Below, one piece after another: positions 17,283 through 26,103 of a DNA stretch of 64,000 bases (positions are counted from its first letter, which is position 1; every line of letters starts with the position of its first letter). The notes under the pieces are model-generated. The model did no database searches. It worked only from the letters and a program-made list of their open reading frames with translations, and was not told the origin of the DNA. The translations under genes and the position numbers were made by a program. Source of the stretch: Chitinophaga agrisoli (GTDB lineage: Bacteria > Bacteroidota > Bacteroidia > Chitinophagales > Chitinophagaceae); the NCBI RefSeq assembly GCF_008386695.1, contig NZ_VUOC01000004.1, positions 3,076,576 through 3,140,575 of the forward strand. Reading direction: 5' to 3'.

Positions 17283-17303
17283 TAAATTTGATCAAGTGAT
17301 CAA
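17283..17303 (+). promoter_or_regulatory. yqgE promoter box overlapping a palindrome
   Basis: TAAATTTG (17283-17290) matches TAnnTTTG. It overlaps a perfect inverted repeat, TTGATCA-AG-TGATCAA (17288-17303), that ends 12 bases before the yqgE ATG. This is a plausible repressor site or a hairpin at the mRNA 5' end. No regulator can be assigned. Confidence 0.45.
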
Positions 17304-17315
17304 AATTCGTTGCGT

Positions 17316-17867
17316 ATGGTGTCCCTTTCTCCCGGCATATTACTGATAGCTGATCCTTTTCTGAAAGACCCCAATTTTGCACGTACCGTGGTTTTACTTT
17401 GTGAACATCAGGATAAAGGAAGTTTTGGTTTTGTTATCAACAAGCTGTTTGATCAAACCCTGGACGAGCTGGTGCCTGACGTACTGGTAAACAATATTCC
17501 TGTGTTCTTTGGCGGGCCTGTGCAGTTGGATACGATCCATTTTGTGCATCAACAGCCTGATCTGATAGAAGGCGGTTTTGAGATCATCCCCGGTATCTTC
17601 TGGGGCGGTAAATTTGATGATGTAGTAAAGCTCATCAATGACGGCCGGCTGGATCTGACCAGGATCAAATTCTTTATTGGTTACAGTGGCTGGAGCAGCG
17701 GACAGCTGGTGAATGAATTCAATGAAAAATCGTGGATCTTATCGGAGAGTGATGCTGCATTGGTGTTTGATAAGAAAGAAGAAAATATCTGGCAGCAATC
17801 ATTGAAGAACCTGGGTAATAATTTCGCGATCATGGCTAATTTTCCGATCGATCCTTCGCTTAACTGA
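17316..17867 (+). CDS. YqgE/AlgH family protein (DUF179)
   Basis: 183 residues from the ATG of MVSLSPGILLIADP; a TTG two codons upstream is possible. Family blocks are clear: LIADPFLKDPNFARTVVLLCEH (~9-30), GSFGFVINKLFDQTLDEL (~34-51), FFGGPVQLDTIHFVH (~65-79), FFIGYSGWSSGQLVNEF (~120-136) and the IWQQSLKNLG tail. YqgE is a small cytoplasmic protein of unproven function. In proteobacteria its homologue AlgH has been linked to regulation, and it often sits by the yqgF Holliday-junction resolvase gene. That neighbour is absent here. Confidence 0.93.
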   Translation: MVSLSPGILLIADPFLKDPNFARTVVLLCEHQDKGSFGFVINKLFDQTLDELVPDVLVNNIPVFFGGPVQLDTIHFVHQQPDLIEGGFEIIPGIFWGGKFDDVVKLINDGRLDLTRIKFFIGYSGWSSGQLVNEFNEKSWILSESDAALVFDKKEENIWQQSLKNLGNNFAIMANFPIDPSLN

Positions 17868-18403
17868 TGGGCCTGTATTAGAGCCAGCAGGCATAATTTA
17901 TCCACTACATGTTTAGGTGGCGATAAAAATAAGTGTCAACTTCACATAAGAATATTACGCTGACAATAGATATAGCTTCTCCCAAAATGATCAGTTATGG
18001 ACACCCGGTATTCTACGCTGTTAATACACACTCGTAATGCATACATAGGGATGGCGGTATGCAATCAAACTTATTATTTCATCGCAAAGGATTGAAGATA
18101 TGCTAAGACTATCTTCTGTTTTAGCCATCCTATGAGATAACCTCGCAAAGACCGGAAATACCGGTCTTTGTTGTTGTTAGGCGGATAAGTGTATAGACGT
18201 CGTTTTCATACAACATACACGTTGCCAAGCTGCACACATTTTGCGTAGAAAACGTTACGGATTTTATACGGCAGGCATTGGCTTGATGCAGCCCCGGTAT
18301 ATTCATGCTTTATGCTGGCAAGCCGCGCGATATATACCGTGCTTTTTACAAGCTGGCTGTTAACCCGCTTTATCATGCGTATGAAGTTGCAGCTATAAGT
18401 CTG
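17868..18403. other. Intergenic region, no supported gene
   Basis: No convincing ORF. It contains a terminator-like hairpin at 18147-18169 (AAAGACCGG, loop AAATA, CCGGTCTTT). Base composition is AT-richer than in the neighbouring genes. Confidence 0.6.
18147..18172 (+). terminator. Terminator-like hairpin downstream of yqgE
   Basis: A perfect 9-bp stem with a 5-base loop, followed by GTTGTTGTT on the plus strand. It lies 280 bases after the yqgE stop codon. It could end a long yqgE 3' UTR or an unseen small transcript. Confidence 0.55.
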
Positions 18404-18643
18404 CTATCCAAAGATATCCGGTCCCAGCAGGTCTGCGGGTGGTACATTCAGCAATGCGCATATATCAAACAGGCGATTGATAGTAAGTGGCGTTTTGCCG
18501 TTTTCCAGGCGGCTGTAGGCGTTCTGTGAGATGTTTAGCATAAAGGCCATATACTCTTGTGAATATTCCTTTCTGCGGCGCAGGGAGCGCAGTTTTGCAG
18601 TGACTCTTGAAGTAGGATTGGCAGTGACGGTTTTCGGTTCCAT
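18404..18643 (-). CDS. Small XRE/Cro-type HTH transcriptional regulator
   Basis: 79 residues. A basic N-terminal arm (~1-20) precedes an HTH_3 fold: KLRSLRRRKEYSQEYMAFMLNISQNAYSRLENGKTPLTINRLFDICALLNVPPADLL (~17-73, split here only by reading). The SQEYMAFML...SQNAYSRLENG segment is the recognition unit. It has no sensor or dimerisation domain. Four bases upstream of the ATG sits a near-palindrome TGTAAACGGTTACA (18647-18660), a plausible autoregulatory operator. No partner toxin or prophage gene is nearby. It is the only gene in a 2-kb AT-richer stretch. Confidence 0.85.
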   Translation of the reverse strand: MEPKTVTANPTSRVTAKLRSLRRRKEYSQEYMAFMLNISQNAYSRLENGKTPLTINRLFDICALLNVPPADLLGPDIFG

Positions 18644-18646
18644 ATG

Positions 18647-18660
18647 TGTAAACGGTTACA
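18647..18660. promoter_or_regulatory. Near-palindromic site before the HTH gene
   Basis: TGTAAACGGTTACA is one base pair away from the perfect palindrome TGTAAACGTTTACA. It ends 3 bases before the HTH start codon, where a bound repressor would block transcription or translation. Probable operator of the HTH protein (inference). Confidence 0.45.
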
Positions 18661-18977
18661 AGTCAAAGACGGATATGATCAAGATGTCTTTCAATAAAAA
18701 AGTATGGCATTAGCAGACATTAGCTGCTACCGTTATCCGGAGCGTACAAGCGTAGTAAAAAGGGGCTTTGGCGCAGGTCAAAGCAGGTGTAGTTCAGGTT
18801 ACGTAGCAACACAGTGACAGCGGACATGGCATATAGTTTTAGCGCACTATACGAATATGCAGGTACAAAAAATACGGCCGGTTGCCTGCGCATTCATACA
18901 CAGTAATTTAGAGCTTTCTACACCGTTGTTTTCTTAATGGCTTGTTAATGAATTGTTAACACAAAAACATAAATACG

Positions 18978-18991
18978 TGTGAACGTTTACA
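18978..18991. promoter_or_regulatory. Second near-palindromic site
   Basis: TGTGAACGTTTACA is also one base pair away from TGTAAACGTTTACA and lies 318 bases from the first site, with no gene between. The pair suggests two binding sites for one regulator. Confidence 0.4.
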
Positions 18992-19841
18992 TTATGCAGG
19001 ATCGTTTTACCGTGTAATAATGATCAGCAGCTAAAACAAGGCCGTTCTGCATTTGCGGGGATATATAACAGTATGATATATTGATCTGCAACGGTCAAAT
19101 GAAAGCATTAGACAGCCCTCCGATATGATAATAACCTTACCACATATATGTTTTGCAGATAGAGTGATAGGAATGAATGAGTTGCATATCCGGCAAAAAA
19201 CTTTCAATACGTTTCATTCCGTTACACCTGCAGTAATACCACAGTTCTGGCGGCTTTGGCCCGTCTGCAGCGCAACTGGGCCATTATCGCCCTGCATGAT
19301 TTATATGCAACAGGTTATCAAAAAAAAATTGATCTTTTTTTCTTTGCCTACGCTTTGAAGTCCAACGACTAATGAAACATCATATACTTTTCCTAACAAA
19401 AATGACTAAACGGAGTAAGAATATTCAAAACAATTTAGATATCTTGCTAATGTAAAATGGATACGGTAGGATCAACCAATGAGCGCTTTGATTAACCCAT
19501 TTTTCAAATGTGAGAGCAGAAGCTAATGAGGCGTAGTCGCCAATGAATGCTAAACCTATGAAAACGATAATACTAGGCTTCTTACAGGGCCTTTATAGGA
19601 TCGGATAATATATATAGAACAACACCCAAAAACTTATTCAAACCCTCTGTTCTTCTGAACGGCACCGATCATTCAGGAGCACTTAAAATATATTCATTTT
19701 CATAGGAATAGGGTTATATGCCTGCTGCATGGTAATTTTTATTAATTATCATAATCGGCAATAACCTGCTCGTAGAATAACCCGGCCAGTAATCCTGCTG
19801 CGCTTTTAACGGGGTCTTCTTAGATTGGAATAGTTAGGACA

Positions 19842-19871
19842 AAAACAAAGGCCGGGTAATCATACCCGGCC
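19842..19871 (-). terminator. Rho-independent terminator of atpDC
   Basis: GGCCGGGTA (19850-19858) and TACCCGGCC (19863-19871) form a perfect 9-bp GC-rich stem with a 4-base loop. The minus-strand RNA continues with TTTGTTTTTG. It lies ~75 bases after the atpC stop. Confidence 0.87.
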
Positions 19872-19944
19872 TGCTTATTTCTGCTATGTTAAATCTGCTG
19901 CTATATCGTAGATGCTATGCATCCATCACTATCACAAGGCCTTA

Positions 19945-20199
19945 TTAGCTAATTGAAGAGGCGCCTTCTACCAGTACTGTTGCCTTGTTGTGCAACACTT
20001 CTACAAAACCGCCTTCTATCTGGTAAAACTCGGACTCCGCTTTATTTTTCAGCACCTTCATCTTGCCTTTACCCAGGGCTGCAATAAGCGGCGCATGCCT
20101 GTCCAGCACTTCAAACGAGCCATCAATGCCCGGCAGCTGCACGCCATACACTTCACCGGTAAACAGCTTTCTTTCAGGTGTTAATACTTCAAGTAACAT
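19945..20199 (-). CDS. atpC: F1 ATP synthase epsilon subunit, short form
   Basis: 84 residues, covering only the N-terminal beta-sandwich (MLLEVLTPERKLFTGEVYGVQLPGIDGSFEVLDRHAPLIAALG at the start). The C-terminal helical hairpin that acts as a brake in longer epsilon subunits is absent, as is usual in Bacteroidota. It belongs to the central stalk of F1 and couples rotation to catalysis. It is encoded 88 bases after atpD on the same strand, with a strong hairpin in the gap. No other ATP synthase gene is in the window, so atpDC forms its own transcription unit. Confidence 0.95.
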   Translation of the reverse strand: MLLEVLTPERKLFTGEVYGVQLPGIDGSFEVLDRHAPLIAALGKGKMKVLKNKAESEFYQIEGGFVEVLHNKATVLVEGASSIS

Positions 20200-20233
20200 A
20201 TAATGTTTCTTAGAATTAGGTTTGACAAGAAAG

Positions 20234-20277
20234 GTGAAAGGCGTGTGTGAAATCGAGTTTCACGCCGCGCCTTTCAC
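20234..20277 (-). promoter_or_regulatory. Hairpin in the atpD-atpC gap
   Basis: GTGAAAGGCG (20234-20243) pairs with CGCCTTTCAC (20268-20277), and inside it GTGAAA pairs with TTTCAC around the loop TCGAG. There is no T-run, so it is unlikely to be a full terminator. It could be an RNA-processing or stabilising structure setting the atpD:atpC ratio. Confidence 0.5.
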
Positions 20278-20287
20278 ATCTTTATAA

Positions 20288-21796
<1,509 letters not shown>

Positions 21797-21843
21797 TTAG
21801 TGGTTTATAAATACTTAAAATGAGCGGTTTATAAAATTTGGCG

Positions 21844-21875
21844 CAAAGGTAATGATTGAAGGGGTAAGATTCAAA
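21844..21875 (-). promoter_or_regulatory. atpDC promoter
   Basis: On the minus strand TTTG (21872-21875), 20 nt, then TACCTTTG (21844-21851): an excellent match to the Bacteroidota vegetative promoter. The predicted leader is about 45 nt. Confidence 0.75.
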
Positions 21876-22185
21876 TATACGCCCGGATTTGTTGGAGTTA
21901 TCCTCAAATGTAAGAATAATCTAATGTTAAAGCAATTCCTGATCACGTAATTTGTCGCTTCCAGGGCCAATTTGTCCGGCGACTGCACAATATTCACCTG
22001 CGAATGGCGTGTTAATGAAGTTGAAATGTTAAAATTCAGGGGGTGATCTGTTAAGGACAGTTAAATAAAGTTAAGTTAGTTGACATATTGGGCCTCTGGT
22101 ATGAAAATCGCATTACATTCAGCGTTAACAGTTATGTAGGAAATGAAGTGATTGGATTTCCTTGATACCTTAAAAAGTAAGTGAC
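21876..22185. other. Divergent intergenic region before the DUF6600 gene
   Basis: AT-rich spacer between the atpD promoter and the DUF6600 gene. I see no ORF or clear promoter for the plus-strand gene. Confidence 0.5.
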
Positions 22186-23622
22186 ATGAAAAGCAAGATA
22201 ACCTATTATGCGAGCGTGATGATAGCCAGCCTTTTCTTCACCACGTTGTTTGGCAGCGGGTGCGCCACCGCCCAGGTCCCACAGGCCGGCGTAAACGTAT
22301 CCTTTTCTGCCTTTTACGACGCTTTAAGTCCCTACGGCCAGTGGATGAGCTATGGCAATTACGGCCAGGTGTGGGTGCCAAATGCAGGCCAGGACTTTCA
22401 GCCTTATTCTACCAACGGCCACTGGGTATATACGGATTATGGCTGGACCTGGGCCTCTGACTACGATTGGGGTTGGGCGCCTTTCCATTACGGCCGCTGG
22501 ACATATGACAACTATTATGGATGGATCTGGGTACCCGGCGAAGAGTGGGGACCTGCCTGGGTGAGCTGGCGTAACAGCCCTGACTATTATGGCTGGGCGC
22601 CTTTAAGCCCTGGCATCAGCATCGGGGTTAACTATAACCCTCCTACTACCTACTGGTCATTTGTACCCTGTCAGTATATTTCCAGCCCGGTCATTAACCG
22701 GTATTATGTGGACCGCAGCCGGAATGTGACCATCATCCACAATACCACCATTATCAATAATGTACGGACCGGTGGCCGTACCCGCTACTACCGTGGCCCT
22801 GAAGTGAGAGATGTAGAACGTGTAACTCGCCGGCCCATTACCCCGGTTAGGGTGGTAGACAGCCGTCAGCCGGAACGTAGCCGGGTAGCCGATAACCAGA
22901 TGCGGATCTTCCGCCCGCAGGGCGAGGCCTTGCGCCGGCCGCTGGCTGATAACCGCAACCGTACCACCGCTCCTGCGCGGGTAGACAATGGTAACAGGGT
23001 ATTACCTGCACCCAATAATAACAACAGCAGTCAGCCTGGCGTACCGGGCAGGACCAGCCGGAGAGTATTTGATAATAACGATAACAGGCGCGTGGATGAC
23101 AACCGGGTAACGCCCACGCCTACCACGCCGAATAATATTCAGCCTACTACGCCTGCTACTACACCCAACAGGCCTACGACTACACCGGCGCCAGACCGGA
23201 GCATTCCAAGGCGGGTATTTGATAATAACAATACCAATAACCGCCCGATAACACCGGCCACCACGCCTGCTACGCCAAACCGGCCTACGCCTACACCAGC
23301 GCCCGACCGGAGCACGCCAAGACGGGTATTTGACCAGCCTAACCGGCCTACACCAGCACCAGTGCCCAGACCTACGCCTGCTCCAACGCCAATGCCGCGG
23401 ACAGCGCCTGCTCCGGCCCCCAGGCCTGCACCGGCTCCACAGCCACAGTCAAGGCCTGCACCGGCTCCAAGACCTAGCCCGGCGCCGCAGCGTACTTTTT
23501 CTAACCCGGCCCCCAGGCCTACGCCTGCCCCACGTGTGCAGCAGCAGTCAGCCCCCAGGCCGGCCCCTGCGCCCAGACCGGCTAATAATGACGGTGGAAG
23601 CAGGAGGATACAAAGGAATTAA
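22186..23622 (+). CDS. DUF6600-like secreted protein with long Pro-rich tail
   Basis: 478 residues. A signal sequence of lipoprotein type (SLFFTTLFGSGC, possible lipidation at Cys26) is followed by an aromatic-rich domain (~38-165). This has repeated W/Y motifs such as LSPYGQWMSYGNYGQVWVP, GHWVYTDYGWTWASDYDWGWAPFHYGRW and YGWAPLSPG, typical of DUF6600 proteins. After ~200 the chain is disordered: Arg/Asn-rich, then unit repeats around PNRPTxTPAPDRSxPRRVFD (three versions), then PAPxPRPAPAP to the end. Such tails suggest a cell-wall or surface location. Function is unknown. It is followed by a terminator. The repeats are also near-identical at DNA level and could slip. Confidence 0.8.
   Translation: MKSKITYYASVMIASLFFTTLFGSGCATAQVPQAGVNVSFSAFYDALSPYGQWMSYGNYGQVWVPNAGQDFQPYSTNGHWVYTDYGWTWASDYDWGWAPFHYGRWTYDNYYGWIWVPGEEWGPAWVSWRNSPDYYGWAPLSPGISIGVNYNPPTTYWSFVPCQYISSPVINRYYVDRSRNVTIIHNTTIINNVRTGGRTRYYRGPEVRDVERVTRRPITPVRVVDSRQPERSRVADNQMRIFRPQGEALRRPLADNRNRTTAPARVDNGNRVLPAPNNNNSSQPGVPGRTSRRVFDNNDNRRVDDNRVTPTPTTPNNIQPTTPATTPNRPTTTPAPDRSIPRRVFDNNNTNNRPITPATTPATPNRPTPTPAPDRSTPRRVFDQPNRPTPAPVPRPTPAPTPMPRTAPAPAPRPAPAPQPQSRPAPAPRPSPAPQRTFSNPAPRPTPAPRVQQQSAPRPAPAPRPANNDGGSRRIQRN
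23155..23340 (+). repeat. In-frame repeats in the DUF6600 gene
   Basis: Two close copies of a ~100-base unit encode PNRPTxTPAPDRSxPRRVFD (about 23169-23220 and 23277-23332). A related third RRVFDNN unit lies at ~23060. Pro codons are mostly CCT and CCG. Confidence 0.6.
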
Positions 23623-23663
23623 GATCGTTTAGATAGATGACTAGGAGATAAAAAATGAAAAGA

Positions 23664-23694
23664 CCCGTTGGTTTTGCACCAGCGGGCTTTTTGT
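23664..23694 (+). terminator. Terminator after the DUF6600 gene
   Basis: CCCGTTGGT (23664-23672) pairs with ACCAGCGGG (23678-23686) with one G-U pair, followed by CTTTTTG. It lies 41 bases after the stop codon. Confidence 0.75.
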
Positions 23695-23965
23695 TTGGAA
23701 TGAAACCGGGATTGTGAGATAGACAGCTGAAATGGTAGTTCAGGCGGAACGGGGATCGCTATCCCGGAGTGTATGCAGGAAAATGTAAGCGGGGAGGTTG
23801 ACTGGGGCGGAGTAAGAATGACTGGTGTTTTGGAGTTTATATTAAGGGAATGTGAGCATGGAGGTTGTGTGTTGGGAAAGTAGCCGGGCGCCGGTGGGTT
23901 ATGTGGAAGCAGCCTAAAGCATAAATGTTTACGCTTTAGGCTGACAAGCTGAGGACCTAAGCGAT
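23695..23965. other. Intergenic region with an inverted repeat
   Basis: No ORF supported. AGCCTAAAGC (23911-23920) is the exact inverse of GCTTTAGGCT (23933-23942), with inner pairing TAAA/TTTA. It lies just after the stop of the minus-strand gene but lacks a T-run, so terminator function is doubtful. Confidence 0.5.
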
Positions 23966-24565
23966 TTATTTAGTACACAGGAACGGGTCGGGATCGCCCT
24001 GCGCTACCCGCTTATCTGCAGACCAGCAGAAGTTCATGGCCTGGCTGGTGATACTCACCAGCTTTAACTCCACTTTCATGCCCTTGCGGCTGCCGGACGC
24101 CTCAATAGACCGGGTACCCTTACCCGGGACATCGTTCACCGTATATTGTTCTGATTTGAAAACATCCCCTTTACTGCGCAGGTACTGCACGGTGACCACC
24201 ACATTATCGATGGGATATTCCGTTTGGTTACGTACGATCACCTGCAGGTTCTTGATACCTCCCAGGAGCCCGGTGCGGTAATCGCTGGTGCTTACAGAAA
24301 TGAACTGCTGCCAGTTGCGGCGGTAATAGGTACGGCGCTCCACAAACTGCCCCTGCACCCGCTCCTGCTGATCCTTACGGTCTGCTATCTGCTGGGCGGC
24401 CCCGCTGGCGGTGCTAAGGCTTTGTTTCAGGTCACGGTTCTCGTTCAGCAGGCGCTCGTTCTGGTTCAGGATCTGCCGGATACGATGCTGCTGCCGGTAA
24501 TAGCCAACGCCGATGATCACGGCTAAAAAGAAAAAAATAATGGTATATAATGACCCTCTTTTCAT
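23966..24565 (-). CDS. Membrane-anchored coiled-coil protein of unknown function
   Basis: 199 residues. TM helix at ~6-23 (LYTIIFFFLAVIIGVGYY), then a coiled coil (~25-75: QQHRIRQILNQNERLLNENRDLKQ onwards). The C-terminal domain (~100-175, LGGIKNLQVIVRNQTEYPIDNVVVTVQYLRSKGDV with a beta-rich continuation) resembles the FxLYD-like fold seen in envelope proteins. The end carries two Cys (FCWSADKR..., FLCTK). It is probably anchored in the inner membrane with its C-terminus outside. I do not recognise a named family. It stands alone between two convergent or divergent plus-strand genes. Confidence 0.7.
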   Translation of the reverse strand: MKRGSLYTIIFFFLAVIIGVGYYRQQHRIRQILNQNERLLNENRDLKQSLSTASGAAQQIADRKDQQERVQGQFVERRTYYRRNWQQFISVSTSDYRTGLLGGIKNLQVIVRNQTEYPIDNVVVTVQYLRSKGDVFKSEQYTVNDVPGKGTRSIEASGSRKGMKVELKLVSITSQAMNFCWSADKRVAQGDPDPFLCTK

Positions 24566-24687
24566 CTGGAATAGTTTGTCCCTGGTTACTGTAATGACCT
24601 CAGCAGAAAAAATGATGCCATTTAATGGGGTGATATATAATATGCTAAAACCTTATAATACTTTCCGCGACATTACGGTTACTTCAT

Positions 24688-24695
24688 TATTTTTG
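24688..24695 (+). promoter_or_regulatory. -7 box of the GNAT-like gene
   Basis: TATTTTTG matches TAnnTTTG and ends 7 nt before the ATG at 24703. No good -33 element is seen. Confidence 0.45.
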
Positions 24696-24702
24696 TAGCC
24701 CT

Positions 24703-25863
24703 ATGGAGCTTGTCAAAGTAGATAACGCGAAAACCGCCAGGCAGTTTATACAGATCCATGTAGATCTGAATAAAAGCAATAAAGACTGGATACGCCCGCT
24801 GGATAAGGATATCAACCTGGTATTCGATCCGGAGAAAAATAAGACTTTCCGTAATGGAGAGGCAGTACGCTGGTTGTTAAAGAATGACCAGGGCGCCTAT
24901 ATAGGCCGTATTGCCGCATTTGTAAACAAGAAATACCGTAGCAAGGGCGATGAGCAGCCTACTGGCGGCGTTGGCTTCTTTGACTGTATTAATGACCAGG
25001 CCGCGGCCAACCTGCTGTTTGACACCGCCAAACAGTGGCTGCAGGAGCGGGGCATGGAAGCCATGGATGGCCCCATTAACTTTGGGGAGCGCAATAACTG
25101 GTGGGGATTGCTGGTAGAAGGATTCCATGAGCCCCTGTATGGCATGAACTACAATCCCCCCTACTACCAGCAATTGTTTGAGCAGTATGGTTTTCAGCCG
25201 TTCTTTCACCAGATCTGCTTTGCCATGAAGGTAAGCGACCCGCTGCAAAAGAAATTCTATGCCCGGCATGCCAACATAGCGAAGGATCCCGCCTATAGCG
25301 CCCGGCATATTAAGAAAGGGCAGCTGGAAAAGTACGCGAAGGATTTCTCCATCATTTATAATAAAGCCTGGGCGATCCATGACGGCGGTAAGGAAATGTC
25401 GCCGGCGCAGGTCATGCAGCTCTTCAAGCAAATGAAACCCGTGATGGATGAGCGCATAGCCTGGTTCCTTTATTATAACGACGAGCCTATTGGCTTTTGG
25501 GTAAACCTGCCGGAACTGAACCAGTTCTTTAAACATATGAATGGCCGTTTTGGGCTGTTACAGAAACTGCAATTCCTGTGGCTGAAATGGACAGGGCGCT
25601 GCCGGAAATTTGTCGGGATCATATTCGGTGTGATACCAGCATTCCAGGCCAAAGGCGCGGATGCTTATATGATCGTGGAAGGCGCCAAGATCATACAGGG
25701 CCGGCACCTGTATGATGATTATGAGCTGCAATGGGTAGGCGATTTTAATCCTGTCATGATGAATATAGGCGAGAGCCTGGGCACATACCGCAGCAGGAAG
25801 CTGACCACCTACCGCTACTTGTTTGACCGTACCAAACCGTTCAAAAGACACCCGACGATCTGA
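24703..25863 (+). CDS. GNAT-like N-acetyltransferase family protein, ~386 residues
   Basis: The protein starts MELVKVDNAKTARQFIQIHVDLN and has the layout of a Bacteroidota family usually annotated as GNAT acetyltransferase. Segments that fit are the WLLKNDQGAYIGRIAAFVNKKY strand region (~57-78), GGVGFFDCINDQAAANLLFDTAKQWLQERGMEAMDGPINFGERNNWWGLL (~87-140), and a second half (~240-380) with WFLYYNDEPIGFWVNLPELN and GTYRSRKLTTYRYLFDR. The acetyl-CoA loop is not canonical, so catalysis is uncertain. It has a TATTTTTG box 7 nt before the ATG (likely leaderless) and ends in a clean terminator. Substrate unknown. Confidence 0.75.
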   Translation: MELVKVDNAKTARQFIQIHVDLNKSNKDWIRPLDKDINLVFDPEKNKTFRNGEAVRWLLKNDQGAYIGRIAAFVNKKYRSKGDEQPTGGVGFFDCINDQAAANLLFDTAKQWLQERGMEAMDGPINFGERNNWWGLLVEGFHEPLYGMNYNPPYYQQLFEQYGFQPFFHQICFAMKVSDPLQKKFYARHANIAKDPAYSARHIKKGQLEKYAKDFSIIYNKAWAIHDGGKEMSPAQVMQLFKQMKPVMDERIAWFLYYNDEPIGFWVNLPELNQFFKHMNGRFGLLQKLQFLWLKWTGRCRKFVGIIFGVIPAFQAKGADAYMIVEGAKIIQGRHLYDDYELQWVGDFNPVMMNIGESLGTYRSRKLTTYRYLFDRTKPFKRHPTI

Positions 25864-25867
25864 TACG

Positions 25868-25904
25868 AAGAGGGTGTATGATATTTTTGATACACCCTCT
25901 TTGT
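25868..25904 (+). terminator. Terminator after the GNAT-like gene
   Basis: A perfect 12-bp stem (25868-25879 with 25890-25901) around a T-rich 10-base loop. It begins 5 bases after the stop codon. The T-tail is short. Confidence 0.75.
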
Positions 25905-26103
25905 ATGCTGGTACCTGGTGGCTGTTTAATATTCTGGAGCTTTTATACCCGCAGCCTGTATTTCAGACAATTAATCACTCCCTGTCATTTATCCCCAAAC
26001 GGTTTCAGCAGGAATGATATTTCCATTCTTCCTTTTTTAACTTCCGGAAATTCAGTTAAATTTAGTTGGTTTTGTTGCCATCAATATCTAACCTGTTCGA
26101 ACT

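Larger units (their letters stand above)
16874..17315. other. Intergenic region with a possible small RNA
   Basis: This gap separates the sensor kinase from yqgE. It holds a 12-bp perfect palindrome TTGCTATAGCAA (16963-16974) about 90 bases upstream of the kinase, a TACCTTTG box (17089-17096), a terminator hairpin (17222-17248) and a palindrome before yqgE. No convincing ORF lies in it. Confidence 0.6.
18644..19944. other. 1.3-kb gene-poor, AT-richer region
   Basis: No gene can be supported. The one longer plus-strand frame (19125-19358) has no family likeness and no promoter or start signal. The base composition is visibly AT-richer than the flanking genes. Besides the palindrome at 18647-18660, a sister site lies at 18978-18991. 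The only other clear structure is the atpDC terminator at its right end (19850-19871). Confidence 0.6.

Noticed and set aside
18305-18529. Plus-strand frame of 74 codons
   Set aside because: It runs antisense through the well-supported HTH gene.
19125-19358. Plus-strand frame of 77 codons in the gene-poor region
   Set aside because: No promoter, no recognisable domain, and composition typical of AT-rich non-coding DNA.
18644-19944. Prophage or insertion sequence remnant
   Set aside because: No transposase, integrase, terminal repeats or phage gene could be seen; only composition is unusual.
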